Source: Luscinia megarhynchos | Taxonomy: Eukaryota > Chordata > Aves > Passeriformes > Turdidae | Assembly (NCBI GenBank): GCA_034336665.1 | Contig: CM067570.1 | Span: forward strand, 21,409,002-21,473,001 | Direction of reading: 5' to 3' | Length of the DNA stretch: 64,000 nt | In this document: positions 50,321 to 62,600 of the stretch, piece after piece | Position numbering within the stretch: the stretch's first letter is position 1 | Layout: every line of letters starts with the position of its first letter | Position numbers and translations under genes: made by a program | The notes under the pieces: model-generated | The model's input: the letters and a program-made list of their open reading frames with translations, nothing else | Database searches by the model: none | Told to the model about the DNA's origin: nothing

Positions 50321-53300
50321 TTTCTAGTGATATATAGATATATATATATATTTGTGATCTTAAAAGACGATGATTGTGGGAAACGACATAAACTTCCTAT
50401 TAATAAATATCAATAAGTAAGACATTTAACAACGCTTTATTAATCAAAGACAAGTGCACTTATACTATTTTAATTCTTGTTTTTATCTTATGTTGAATAA
50501 ATTAAATAAATTTTATAATCTTGAAGAAAATAACATAGGAATATATTTAACCTTCTTCTATAATATTTGATTAAAATAAACCGAATTTATTCAATTATAA
50601 AATGTATCGGCATCCTTATATCCCTGTTGTAATTCACCCCTCAAGAAGCCTCCTGAGTTTCCACTGGTCCGGACTAACTCCCCTGCTCCCTCCCTCCGTC
50701 TGTCCTCCGATGCTGGGCTGTTTCCGTGGGGTCTGGGAATGGCACGTTGTGTACCAAACCTGCTTTTTGCTCCGTGCCAGGAGCGCGGCGGGGCCGCGGG
50801 GCAGGCAGCGGCCAGCGGGGACGGCGGCCCCACCTGCGAGCGGAGCGCGGGCTGCGGGCGGGCCCGGGGAGCCCCGGTGTGCGCTCCTGGGCCTTGCCTT
50901 GGCCTCCTCCTGCCCCCGAGCCCCGGCTGCCCACAAACACGAACCCTGCGGAGCCATTTGCTGCCCGCCCGGCTGCAGGGAGACCAGCCCGGAAAGAATT
51001 GCGGCCCCACGCCATCCCCAAGGGCTTCTCCACCCGGTGCGGGGCTTCGAGCCGCGCAAACTGCGGCCAAAACGTGCCCAGCCTCCCCGAGGATGGCTGG
51101 CAGGCTGAGAAATGCAAAGCTTTTGCGACCTTGCGTGGGGGTTTCTCTAGGGCTGTAATTCTTAGGAGTCCCAAACCATGCGCAGACCGAGAAAAATGAC
51201 GTTTCTACCCCTAAATATTATCATACGATGCGATTCCCAGCGGAGGCCGCAGCTGGTGAAGACACAGCCTTCCTCACGGTTCCCGCAAGCACGGGAGGAA
51301 AGGTCCCGTGATTAGCAAAACCATTTAATTTCTCTCTCGTTCTCCCCTCCCTCCTCTTGCTCCCGCTCCGCGGGGTCCCGCAAAGCGCGGTATGGAACGG
51401 GACGGCCGAGAGCAGTCTTTTTTAGGAGCAGCAAGCAGAGGGTTGAGGGATGAGGGACAAATCCCTACCAAGATTTTTGCGTCATGTTTTTCCCTACCGG
51501 CTGAACGCTCCCCTGAGTAACGGCTCCGTGAAGGAAATCGAACGGACGCGCCAGAAACTGCGGCAAACACGACATATAATTCTATTATCTGCCCAGAAAT
51601 GAGCGTGATCCCGACGAGGCCGGGGCTGAGCCGAGGCCTTGCTCGGAAAACCACAGCCAGGCTCCCGGGGAGGTGCCGCCCGCTGCTCTGCTCGCGGGCC
51701 CTTCTCCCGCATCCACCGCTTCTCTCTCGGGAATACACCCGGCGCGGCGAGAGCCGCCGTCCACGGGGATGGGACTCGTAGGACGGGCTTGGTTCACTTC
51801 GTTTCCCTTCCTCTTCCCCGCTCCCCACCAGCGAGGCAGGCACGTTTCCACTGCTGCAAAGCGCCAGCTCTGGAGGGAGGCACGAGCCAGCGGAGCTATT
51901 GTTCTCGGTTTTATTTTAATCGCCTAGTTGGCTAAAGGTTGTAAACAAGGGGAAGCTGCAACAAAGCAGTGAAGGAAACATTTTTGCTGCATGGATTTGC
52001 ATAAATACACCGGTATCCCTAGTGTCAAGGGAGGATTTGGGGCTGGTGGCTGCACGTTTAAAGTAACCCGGTGGCCCTGGCGCCCAAAACCCCCTCGCTT
52101 CTCAAAACAATACTCGTGCTAGTGGCACGGTCATATTTGGTCTCCGGGCAGGAAAAGCCTCTCGCTTCTGCTGCGCTAGCGGCGGAGGCTGGACGCGGCA
52201 CGGTTCCGGCGGCCCGGCTGCGGGAAAAGCCGTGCTGGTGCCGCCCGCTGCCATCCCGGGCTGCCCGTGAGGCGAAGGCATGTCGAAGACCTTCACACAC
52301 CAGCAGAGCACTCCTTAGGCTAGTATTGGTCCGAAAAAGAGCTGCTGCGGTAGTTGTTTTTAATTATCAGACAAAGAATGAAATTAAAATATTCCTGAAG
52401 AAGTTTCCGTTAGCGTCGCTCTCCTAGGACTGCCTGGGAACGCAGCCACGCAGGCAGAAACTGCCTTCCCTGAGCGCACAAAATTGGCGAAGGCCTAGTG
52501 CTAACTGGAATAGCCCCTGTCTTACTCACTCAGAAAAACAAAACATCGCCGTGGTTGTTAAGGTATTCACCCCCTTGGCCTGGCATCTGAATCTCTCCCT
52601 CGGTCTCACTTGGAAACTTACTAAGAAAAAAGAAAGCGGAGTCAGAAACTGACCCAGGCGGCCACCGAGCCCCCCGTAAAATCAGGAGCCATCGGACTTT
52701 CGGCAAAGAAAAGCCGTAGCCGCGCGGGTTGCGGCGGGAGCGGCGGCGAGAGGCCGCGGAGAGGATGTACCGCGCCTTTGGTTTCCGCGGAATTTCTCCT
52801 TTCCCTTGAGGAGCAGCTCAGCGCGGCCATGAGTGCTGCAGAGACACCACGAAAGTTGCCATTGCCTCTGCCGAGGCAATGTTCAAAGGTGTGCAACTGC
52901 CTGAAGCAGCGTGTTAAAAAGATCCAGCATCGATCCTACATCTTTAGGCGTGTTTACTTTTGTTAGCAGTTACAATCAGCACGGAGGTCACGAATTGAGG
53001 GCTCTGGCTATTCCCTGAAACAAAACTTGAGCAATAAACATGCACAGTACTCCGTCTCCGAGCCGAGTATTCCTTGTGGACTTTTAAAGTTTTTAGAATA
53101 CTTTCTAGGAATCGGATTTTGCCTGTTGGTGCCGGGGCAAGGTTTTATCGGGGGCGGAGGCAGCCTGCACTGGGCGCGGTGACAGTGCCCGGCGCAACCT
53201 GCGGGAACCCCGCACTGCGGGGTGGGGAAGAGGCTCGGACTATTTTTATGTCGGCGACGGCTTCCGCTTCAGTAGTGGGCGCTAAAGCAGATGTGGTTTC

Positions 53301-53670
53301 TTTTAGTGCCCGGCGGAGCGGTGGGGAGGAGTGGGGGAAGAGGGTGGGGATGCGGGTTAAGCCCCCTTTCGTTTGCCAAGAAACGGATCCCTCGGCACAG
53401 TGCCCTGCCCCTCTTTATGCGGTTCCGTGGCCGCTTGCCCCTCTGTCCGCGGCCCCGCGCGGATCTCCCGCGTCCCGGCCGCGCTCGCGGGGTTCCGCCG
53501 TTCCGCCACCGCGCCCGTGGCGCGCAGGCCGGCGGCAGGCGGGACCGGAGCCTCAGTAAAAGCGCAGCGCGCAGGCGAAAGAAACATGGCGCTGGGAAGC
53601 AGTATGTGCAAAATCCGCAAGGAATTGCAGTAAATTCCTTTTTGTTTGAAGAAAATTTACAACTTGGTAA
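50321..53670. other. Interval right of HOXD8, first part
   Basis: Non-coding. AT-rich to about 50600, GC-rich at 50770-51110, mixed to 52140, GC-rich blocks at 52140-52300 and 53120-53590. The frames found here overlap on both strands and resemble no known family. Confidence 0.4.
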
Positions 53671-53740
53671 TAGACCTTTTTATGACCTATTTGGGCTCGT
53701 CATTGGCTGCGGCTGGTCATGTGCAGGCAGCGAGCGCTTT
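53671..53740 (+). promoter_or_regulatory. Orphan Hox-like promoter module (CCAAT/E-box)
   Basis: CATTGGCTGCGG (53701-53712), then TCATGTG (53717-53723), preceded by CTTTTTATGACC. The same pairing occurs at HOXD10 (CATTGGC, 7 bp, TCATGTG). It also occurs at HOXD9 on the minus strand (CATTGGTTGCGG, then CACGTG four bases on). Here no Hox exon follows. The GC-rich DNA to the right (53830-54130) contains a possible splice donor (CTG|GTAAGC at 54129). This could be the promoter of a non-coding RNA or a distal HOXD3 transcript, or a remnant of a lost Hox gene. Confidence 0.45.
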
Positions 53741-56244
53741 CATGGCCTTTTCCTGATTTCCCTGGCGAATTTCCCCCTGCATTCTGCCTTCAGAGAGCCT
53801 CAGCCCCTCTTTTTCTAACCTTTGTCTAGGCTGAGGTGTATGGCAGTCGCCCTCATGTTTGTGCCCCGCTCCCCCACGCCCGCGGCCGGTCCCGTCGCCG
53901 CTGCACTGACAGTTCCCCGGCCCCGCACCGCCTGCTCTCCCGCACCCACGGAGGGATGCGCGGAGACCCGCGCCCGCCGCCGCGCCGCCTGCAGCCCCTC
54001 GCTCTTCTCCCATCGCTCCATCCCCCGCTGCCGCTATCTCCTCCGGCACACGGATTGCTACGCGGGTGCAAAATGGATTACAGCGACTCTCCCCGGGCTT
54101 CTCCGCAGGCGGGCAATGCCGCGAACTGGTAAGCACTCAGTTCCTTTCGGGCTGGCCGCCGGTACACCGCGATATGCGGCACGGCACCGGCTCCCCTGTC
54201 CTCCTGTCCCTCTTCGTCACCTGTCCCTCGAAAACCCTTTTTCTTCCTTTTAGTGTTGCTATTACTATTTTTACCACTATGCTTGCTGTTGTTGTCATTG
54301 CTATTGTAATTTTCGGTGGTGTTATTATTATTAATAGTGGTTGTGGGCATGCCGCAGAGTGAAAGCAGCTGTTGCGCGCGGTCTCACGGAAAATGCGCCG
54401 CGGGCCATGATGTCTCTGTGTTCCGCCGTGAGGGGCGGAAGGCTGGGGCGCAGTGCGCGCAGGCAGTGCCTCGCCTGCCGGTGGGATTTCTTCCAGCATA
54501 TTCCCTCTGCTTTTGGGATATTTTTCTCCCCTGGCAGCCTGAAGCGTGCTGTGTTGATGCTCTAATTTTGTTTCCCCATGGCGGAAGGGCGGTCGAGTAA
54601 CTTTGAAGCTTAACAGGTGTTTTCGCAGGAGAATCGGTGTCAGTGCTCCCGCGGGGGCGGAGGGCGCGGGGCGGCTCCGCCGAGCCGCTGGACCCGGGGG
54701 CTGTGCCCGGGGCGAGTCCCGGGAGCCCTTGCCAGCCCCACCGGGAGGTTTCTCACGTTCTCGTCCCGCTGCAGCGCGCAGCCAGGGCTGTGGCTCCCAG
54801 CTGCTCGGTGGGCAGCACACGGGCCGGGCTCGGCAGCCGCGGAGACGCGGCCAGGAGCGCACGCCCGCGGTACGGCTCCTTACCCACGTGGCAATCATCG
54901 GGGGCTAAACGGGGAACAAGTTCTCGAAAATAAACCCAACAACAAATCCTTGGGTTTATTTTGAAATATGTCGAGGAGATGGAATAATTAAGTAAACTAT
55001 TTCTGCGTTATCTATATATGCATATACATCCAAATTCACTTTACCTATATACATATATATCGTATCTACACATCTACTTCTCTCTGCAGAGCACATACTC
55101 TTTGGAACCACTTTGTTGTGGACCTATCCATGCTTTACTCATCTCGTCTTCATTTTCATTTTCAAACTGTGCTGGGTAGAAAGCTCGCTGTTTGATGTTT
55201 AGCGTTCACATCGATGGTGGGTGTTCGCAGTGCACCGTGCTGTTGCACTGCAGGAATTCACCCACTCGCCATTTACCCCGAAAGCAGCCAGTTAATTAAC
55301 GGGAAAGCAGAACGCCTGACTACACAATACACAGTGAGGGCGGAAGGGTGCGAGTCATGCCCCGAGTACATATTTTGAACCCACAGAAGAAATTGTTTTT
55401 TAATCCACCCCTGAGCAGCCCTCAGCCTGCTAAGCCCGAGCCCCACTACAGCAAGCAGTAAGATCCCCGTCCCCCACGCTTTGCCTGTTTGCACTAGCCG
55501 GCCGCCCTGCGCTCCTGCAGGACTTGGGGTTTATTTGGGGCGAATCGTTTTCAACATAGCACCGGTCTTCAAGAGCAACGTGGAAAATATGTGCTGCGTT
55601 AGGTTTCACTCTCAGAATCCCTCCTAGGTGACACAGTAATTATAGCTACTTGACTATAAATCTCTCCAAAAACTTCGGAAAATCTCGTCCTTGAGCTGTT
55701 TTGAAATTATTTGTAGCCTGGGGAAAAAGAAGAAAACAAAAGCAGGATGTTCTAACGAATTCTAATGTGCATGTGTGTGTCTGCGGGTCCATCTGCTGAC
55801 ACATACGGATACACATATGCATTTATGATTCCACTGGTTTGTGTGGGAGTTTGGCTTTTTTCTAAATGGCTTCCTTCCTGGCTTGCTTTTGCTCTTATTC
55901 TTTTTCTTATTGTATGAATGGATTTATTTATTTATTTATCTTTATTAACATTCAAGTACACATAGGTCTGTTTATGTTTTTAAACATAACTATGGAATTG
56001 TAAGCATTCATTACAAATAAATAGGTGTTTATATCTACGGCACATTTATATGTATTTATATGCAGTGTTGATCTATATATGACACATATGAGGACTGTAT
56101 TTTTATATCTTATAAAACGTGGTATGAGTATAGATGTGTTAGTGTGCTGAAATTTTTGGAGTACAAGATTCACAGTCCAATTTATCGCGCTCGCTTCGTT
56201 TCCCGACTTGTTCAACAGAATTTATGACTAATCTTTTTTTTCCC

Positions 56245-56275
<31 letters not shown>

Positions 56276-56839
56276 TTTTTTCGGGGGGTTGTTGAAAGGA
56301 AACAGCCGATTCCCAGTGCACCCTTTACTGACGCACGGGCTGTATAAAAACACTATCGCCAGGCAGCTGGCAGGAAGCGGCAGCCTACTGTCCCTGGCAG
56401 CGCCGGGGTACCGCTGGCACCGGCTGCCACTTGGGAAGTCAGGTTGGCTCCCGCTTAGCTGCTGCAGGTTGCCTGGAAAAGAAGTACAGCCTATGTTCCC
56501 CGAGTCTGGCAGGCTTTGGTGCAAGGAGGGGGGGGCGATGTGAACTGCGGGCCCGGGAAACCCGGTAAGACTGGGAGAAGTCACCTTGGTTTTGAGTTCT
56601 TAAGAACTAAAAGTTCGGCCGTTTCATTTTCTCGTTCCCCACAAAAATATAATCCCTAAGGGGTGTTTTATGAGCGCTTGGGACAGAAAAAGAAATCCGA
56701 ACAAAGACGGTATTTCACCCCTCGGTTGGCAGGCAGCTGTTAAAGGTATTTACTGCTCTACTGCAGTGCGGCACTCAATGCTGCTGGAGCGGGAGAGGAA
56801 AAAACAGGAAGCGAAAGGAAAAGATGAGGCACAATAAAC
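53741..56839. other. Interval right of HOXD8, second part
   Basis: GC-rich at 53830-54060 and 54640-54880, otherwise AT-rich, with a T-rich run at about 56237-56281. No coding exon is recognised; I checked by eye for group 4 to 7 homeobox words ([15 protein letters not shown]) and saw none. Confidence 0.4.
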
Positions 56840-58025
56840 ATTGCAGCAGGTCGCGGAGGCCGGGCGGGGCGCGGAGGAAGGGTCTCTGCGAGAGACAAGA
56901 GGCAATAAAAGTGCATTCAGCGGCAGCAGGCTCTGCCCAAACTCAGCAGCCGCCTCCCATCGCCCGCGGCGGAGGGGGCGGCGGGGAGGGGAGCAGCCCG
57001 CGGTGCCCCAGGCCGGGGCTGCGAGAGCTCCGGGCGGCGGGGATCGCCTCACCGCCCTGCCGGCGCGGCCCGGCCGGCTCGCCGCATCCGTCCGCGGGTG
57101 GGCCCCGCCCCGCCGGGCCCGGGACCGGTCACCTGCCCGCGCCGCCGCCCTGGGGCCGCCGAGCCGGGCCGCGGAGCCGCCGCCGGGGGCGCGACAGGCC
57201 CCGGCCGCGCCGCCAGCCCTTCTGTCTCCACGGGCTCTTCCAGGAGAAGGCGCTGTAGGACAAGCCTGGCCGCTCTCCCCTCCGCGGGGCGCGGGGCCCG
57301 CCGCCAGCCCCGGGACCGTGCCCTGCCGAGCCGCACCGGCGGGCGGGGACACGGCCGGGGCTCCACCGCCCTCCTCGGCCGCCTCAAGCGCCGCCCGGCT
57401 GTTCCACTGCCCCCGGCGCCGCCATCTCCATCTCTCCCGAGCCCGCAGACCCTGCCTAACCCGCAGCGCCACGCGGCTCCCCTCGTGTGCCCCGCTGCCC
57501 TCCCGGTCACCAGCCCGCGCTTTGATGTCGGGCACCCGCCTCTTCCCTCCCTGCTCCTTTGATGCGGGTGCCAGAGCACCCTCCTTCCCGCCGGCTCCCT
57601 GCCCGCGGGCAGCGCCCCCGGCCCCCGCACATCCTCCCTTGCCTCCTGCAAGCCGGGGCCCGGCAGAGCTCCCTGCCTCCGCCTCACCTGTTGCCTGCAG
57701 GCTTCACCTTCCCCAGCCGTGCCCGGACACGACCCTGGCGGCACCCACCCCACGGGCCGTGCCTACCCCGGCGAGACGCTCCCACGGCCCCCGGCCTTCC
57801 CTCCCTGCCCCGCACTCCTGCCCTCTTCCCCCCGGACCCGAGGTGTCGCCGCCGCTGCCCCCGTTTGATGTTGGGGCGCGGCTCGACGCCGCCCTGCCCG
57901 CTCTGCTGCCAGCGGATCTGCCTGCGGGCGCGGGGTGCTGCAGGCAGGGCCCTTTGCATGCCCACATCCTGCTCAGCGAGGGCATGGGCGACGAGGTGAC
58001 TGTTGAAAAGTCGGGGTTGTGATAA
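56840..58025. other. Large CpG island in the HOXD8-HOXD4 interval
   Basis: About 1.2 kb of continuous GC-rich, CpG-dense sequence. A 393-codon frame crosses it on plus and a 261-codon frame crosses part of it on minus. Both are Pro/Ala/Arg-rich without domains and are probably compositional. In mammals, long HOXD3 transcripts begin between HOXD8 and HOXD4 as I recall, so this may be the matching promoter. Confidence 0.45.
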
Positions 58026-59600
58026 AAGCGGAGGGGCAAAATGCGTTGGACGCTATCAAGGTGCTTAGTAGGTCTTCAAAGGCAGAGATGGAGCCTGTAA
58101 TTTTCTGGCAGTGTGGTCCTCGGGGTAGGACGTCGGTCGTCATGTCTGTCAAGCAGCATTGAGAGCGATGGCAGCACACACATGTGATTCAATTCCCCCA
58201 ACCTCTTTATCACAATTACCAGAGGGAAACCAATAGTTACTCTGTTGTTTCATTACACCTCTTATCTGTCTCCAGATCGTCAGACCCAAATATGAAAACT
58301 TGCATAAAAGCCTAGAGAATGAACTGGCCAGAGCTTCAAAGTCAATTTTCACATCTGCATTTTAGAATAGGAAATGTGAAAATCGTTCTAATTCCCACTT
58401 CAAAAATCTCATGGCTAGAATTACTCAGTTGCTGAAACATTTGTCTTGTCCCTTAAATGAGAGGGAGCTGTATCTCAATCATCAATTCCTCACTATCTCA
58501 CAGCCTCACCTTTCACAGCCCCCGTGTCTTGGACACATGTGCCTGGAGCACATGCCCAGCCCATGCCTCCCCATTTGCCAGGGGCTGACACTTCTGCAGG
58601 CTGACTGCCACACACCTGCCTGCTATGGCTCCTCTCCTCCTGCACAGCCTCTCATCTCCAAACGATGAACCTCTCTTGCCCAGGAGAGCTGAAGCGATCA
58701 CAGACACTCAGGGAGGGATGTGATGCTCCCTGTACTGGCACAGGGCCTGGAGCCCTCCCGTGGGCCCTGCTGACCTTTGCCATACCCAGCACTCAGAGCC
58801 AGGCCTGGGGCAAACACACTCAACTCTGCATCATCATTCTTGTCCCAAACTATTTTCCCCACATTTTATTGCACTTCATCATCACACCCTACCCCTCAAG
58901 TCCCAGCACACAGCCTTTTCTTGCCTTTCCAGTACAGCACTTTGCCTCCATGCAGCTGCCTGCTGCTGAAGCACTTCCTCCAGAGCCCAGTGAGGGTGAT
59001 GAGTTTGGAGAGGAGGGTAGCTGGAGTCTACCACAAAGCCTGATCCAGGGCCCACCGTGGCCAGGCCCAGGTGCCTGACCAAGGCTCAGGGAGCTCCAGG
59101 GAGCTTGTCCCTCTGCCTTCCCAGGACTGGGAGCACAGACCAGCTGAAAGAGACCCCAAAGTCAGCCCCTTGCAAGGCAGCCCACACCTCTCTCTGGGAT
59201 GGCTGGCTGGAGCCCCTGGGCCTAATAAAGCTTCTCAGACCATGCACTGTGTCTGAAACGCCACCTTATGCACTGTCCTTGCCAGCTGTCCTGGGCAGGG
59301 GAGGGGGAAAGGCTATTCCACAGCTTAGGACTCTGAAAAAGCATGAAGGCAGTGCCATGTGAGCAAGGTCTTGAAAGACCAAGAGAAATAGTGGAATGCA
59401 GAGCCACTCTGGATCATAAAGATGGAGCAGGGAAAGACCTCGGGATGCCTCTTGCTGTCTGAAGGAAAACGAATTGTTCAGCAGTGACTGGAACCATATA
59501 AAGAGACAGCGAGAGCTGAGCTGGCCCTTTTGGGTGACTTCATACTTGTGTAGCTAGAATCGTTAGGAAATGGCCGAGTAAGAGCAGACTCTGGTGTTAA
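58026..59600. other. CpG-poor segment, candidate insertion
   Basis: From about 58400 to 59560 the base composition changes. GC content is moderate to high but CpG is rare, while CA and TG are common, as in methylated, decayed DNA. An AATAAAGCTT lies at 59224. The 8-mer GCTAGAAT occurs at both 58414-58421 and 59553-59560. This may be an old transposon or solo LTR, but no family was recognised and no coding remnant is visible. Confidence 0.35.
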
Positions 59601-62600
59601 ACAGGCACCACCCAGTTGGTGCCACCACCCAGCAAGGAATTGCATTTGGCTGGTTTTTCAGAGCTGAGCCCCCGGGCGGAGGCGCACTCTCCCCCGCGGG
59701 CCGGGCGAGTGGCCGTGTCCCCTCTGCCGGCGGCCGGTCCCCGGCGGGGCTGACACAGCTCCCCGCCCTCTGCCCAAGGTACGAACCCTTCCTGGGATGC
59801 TCCAGGAGCTGCTGGCCCCGCCGGCGTCCTCAGCCGTGATAGATTGGGAGCTGATGCCCGGTGTTCCTCATGCTGTGTGACTGCCAGGGACATTTGACTT
59901 CCTGTGCTCGGGCTCCTTGAAATTCTCATTTGCTAACTCACACCCTGATCCCTTCACACCAGGGCTCTTTTATTGCTTTATAACCATCCTTAAACTTCCA
60001 TTCCTCAAAGATCTCATTGTGGCGGGCTTCACACTTTCTCCCTTTCCGAAGCCCTGTGCCCTCACTGTTAGCAGCAGTTTGGTCACTTACAAAGATCCCT
60101 CGGGTGCCCGGGGAACCTACAGCCCCTGGCAGAGCTCTCCCAACTTTTGAGATTAATGACACAAAACCATTTTGCAGGGGAGCCTCACCAAAATATCATA
60201 AACACCCAGGGAAGGGAGAAAAGGTTCCATCTTTCAGTTGGCTTGATTTTTTTGTTTTGGTGGGACTTTTTTCCCTTCCTCCTAAAGATGGGCTTCCTTG
60301 TACCCTAAGACCTATAAAGAAAAGTTCGAACGCATATCCACAGAAATCACTCCCCGGCTCCTTTCCCAGAGGACTTGGAGAGTGCTAAGTCCCCGTTGCA
60401 GCTTTTCCTAAAACAGGCTCCTCAAAAAGGCCGGCATAAAGCCATGCAGCTGAACTCCCATCCATCCCCGCTATTTCGACCCGGTCCCGTTTTATAGGAC
60501 AGATTCAGAGAACCTTTATTTAGCGAATAAAAGTTTAAAGCTGAAGGTTATTTATGGTTCCACAGAGATAAGTCCTGAGTGGCTATTTAGAAGCACGTGA
60601 TTCCAATAAACTTTGTTTTATGGCTTGAGAGTTGACAAGCCAAAATATAATTCCCACCATAAATTAGTTTAAGAGCATACAAGTGCAGATGCTTTCGTTC
60701 CTGGAAGCAGTAATCGGGAAAGTGTTAGCAGGGAACCGTCGGCGGAATGCGACCGCGCAGGCACCTCTGCTCCCGGGTCCCCCAGGCCGCGGGGGGAGCG
60801 CACAGTAAGTCCGCGATCAGCCTCCCCTCCGCCGCCGCGCCCGGGCTGCGGCCCCGCGCACCCCGGCAGCGCCGGGCGGCTCTGCTGCGGGGACGGGCAG
60901 GTACAGCTCAGGTGCTGCGGCGGCGGCAGCCGGCTGCTCTCTGGCTGACATTTCTGAATTTAATGGGGTTTCTTAAACGGAGATAAGCTTTTAATTTTTT
61001 TTTAAAATTTTAAAAATATTTTTATAATAAAACCATTTCTTGCAATAAAAATTGAAGGTAAAAGGAAAGGCTCGCTGAGGGAGTGCTTAGCGCCAAAATG
61101 CTGATATTAATCCACTCTTCTCACAGGCTATGAATGTTATCTAGAGTGGGCAGAACTTAAAAAAGAAAGAAAGAAATTAACAAAAAAGGTCTTGGGAAGC
61201 TCTGTGCAGTGAACTATTGATACCGATGCAATTTCTCTGGGTTTAATACAAGAACTCGCCAAGATATCGTAGGAAGGCAATGCAGGAGATGAAAAATCGC
61301 TTGCAGAAAATAACCCCCCAATAGCATTTACTTTTAAATATACGACGCTTTTCAGGAGCATTAGACTAAACGTGTGGATTTGTTTCCTTTATGTGATCTT
61401 AGAATATATTTAATAAAATATTTGAAGGAAAGTTCAAGTCAAATCTATCCTTCTATAATGCAAACAAAGACGCATGTCTCGTGGTTACTGATAGGTTAAG
61501 TAGGTGATTTTAAAAGAGATCTATCTCGGTATAATCCGATACTTTTTCTAATAAAATTGTAGGTCTTTCTGTGTTTAGCAAGGATATAATGCTGCATAGC
61601 GTATTTTGTGGATGATGGTTTGGCAAAGGTGGTCTGAATGTGACTGGATTCCCACAGAAAAAAAAAAAAAGGCCTTTGTTATTCTTTTCCATTAGTGAAA
61701 GAAGGAGGTCTGGCTCTTAAATTCTTTAGAAATTATCTGGTATAAAATTTAGACTATGAATATTAAAAGTGAAAGATCACACCCCAGGCACAGGGAAAGC
61801 GTGTATTCATTAAAAAACTGCCTGAATGCAACGTGGTCCTCATTTGGAAGGGGCTTCCATCCCACCACTCCTCTGCTTGCAGGATTTACCACCAGCTCCT
61901 CTCTGCCTTCATCTATCAAACGTGATTTGTAACTGTTCTCCAGAAATATCACCCGTACGTGGAATACAACAGTAACAAACGTTTTTATTGCAACAGGTTC
62001 TGCAGCATGGAAGAACATCCACAGTAAGTAACCTTTTATTTCTTGTAGAGTTGGCGGTATTCGAAAATCCTGGTTCTTCCCTTCAGACGGAAAAAAACCC
62101 CCAAGCTATGATTCCTGATGAATATTTCTTCCCCCTTCTCCTCCCACCCCCAACCTCCCCGCCCCCCCCTCACCCCCCACAAAAGAAGAAAACCCAGAAA
62201 AAAAAACCAGAAAAAAAGGGAAAGGACTATGTCAGCATATGAAGGTTCTTGTGGAGTCAGTTTGTGGTACCATGTCATAATCCTGGCTAGCATTAAAAGC
62301 AGAGGTGCAATCTCCTGAGGGTTTATTACAGGGCTGTACAGGTGTCGTCCTGCTTTTAAGCACTCCAAAGCAATTAGCAGCGTTTCCATTTTAACTCGGC
62401 GGGACTGTACAGCGCCTCCCCGTGCAGAATCCAGACGGATCACGTTGTATCCCAGCGCCTCATAACCTTGGCTACTCCCACTCTTTTCTGCAGACGGGAT
62501 CCCAAGCAGAGCTGTGCCTGCTCTCTGAGGTTCCCCTCGTTTGGCACAGGCTGTGGCTGGGTGCAGGAGGCGGCAGGAGCTGGGGGCGGTGAGCGCTGGC

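Noticed and set aside
56841..58022. 393-codon open frame on plus
   Set aside because: It lies wholly in a CpG island, is Pro/Ala/Arg-rich, overlaps a long frame on the other strand and has no domain. Lack of stop codons in GC-rich DNA explains it.
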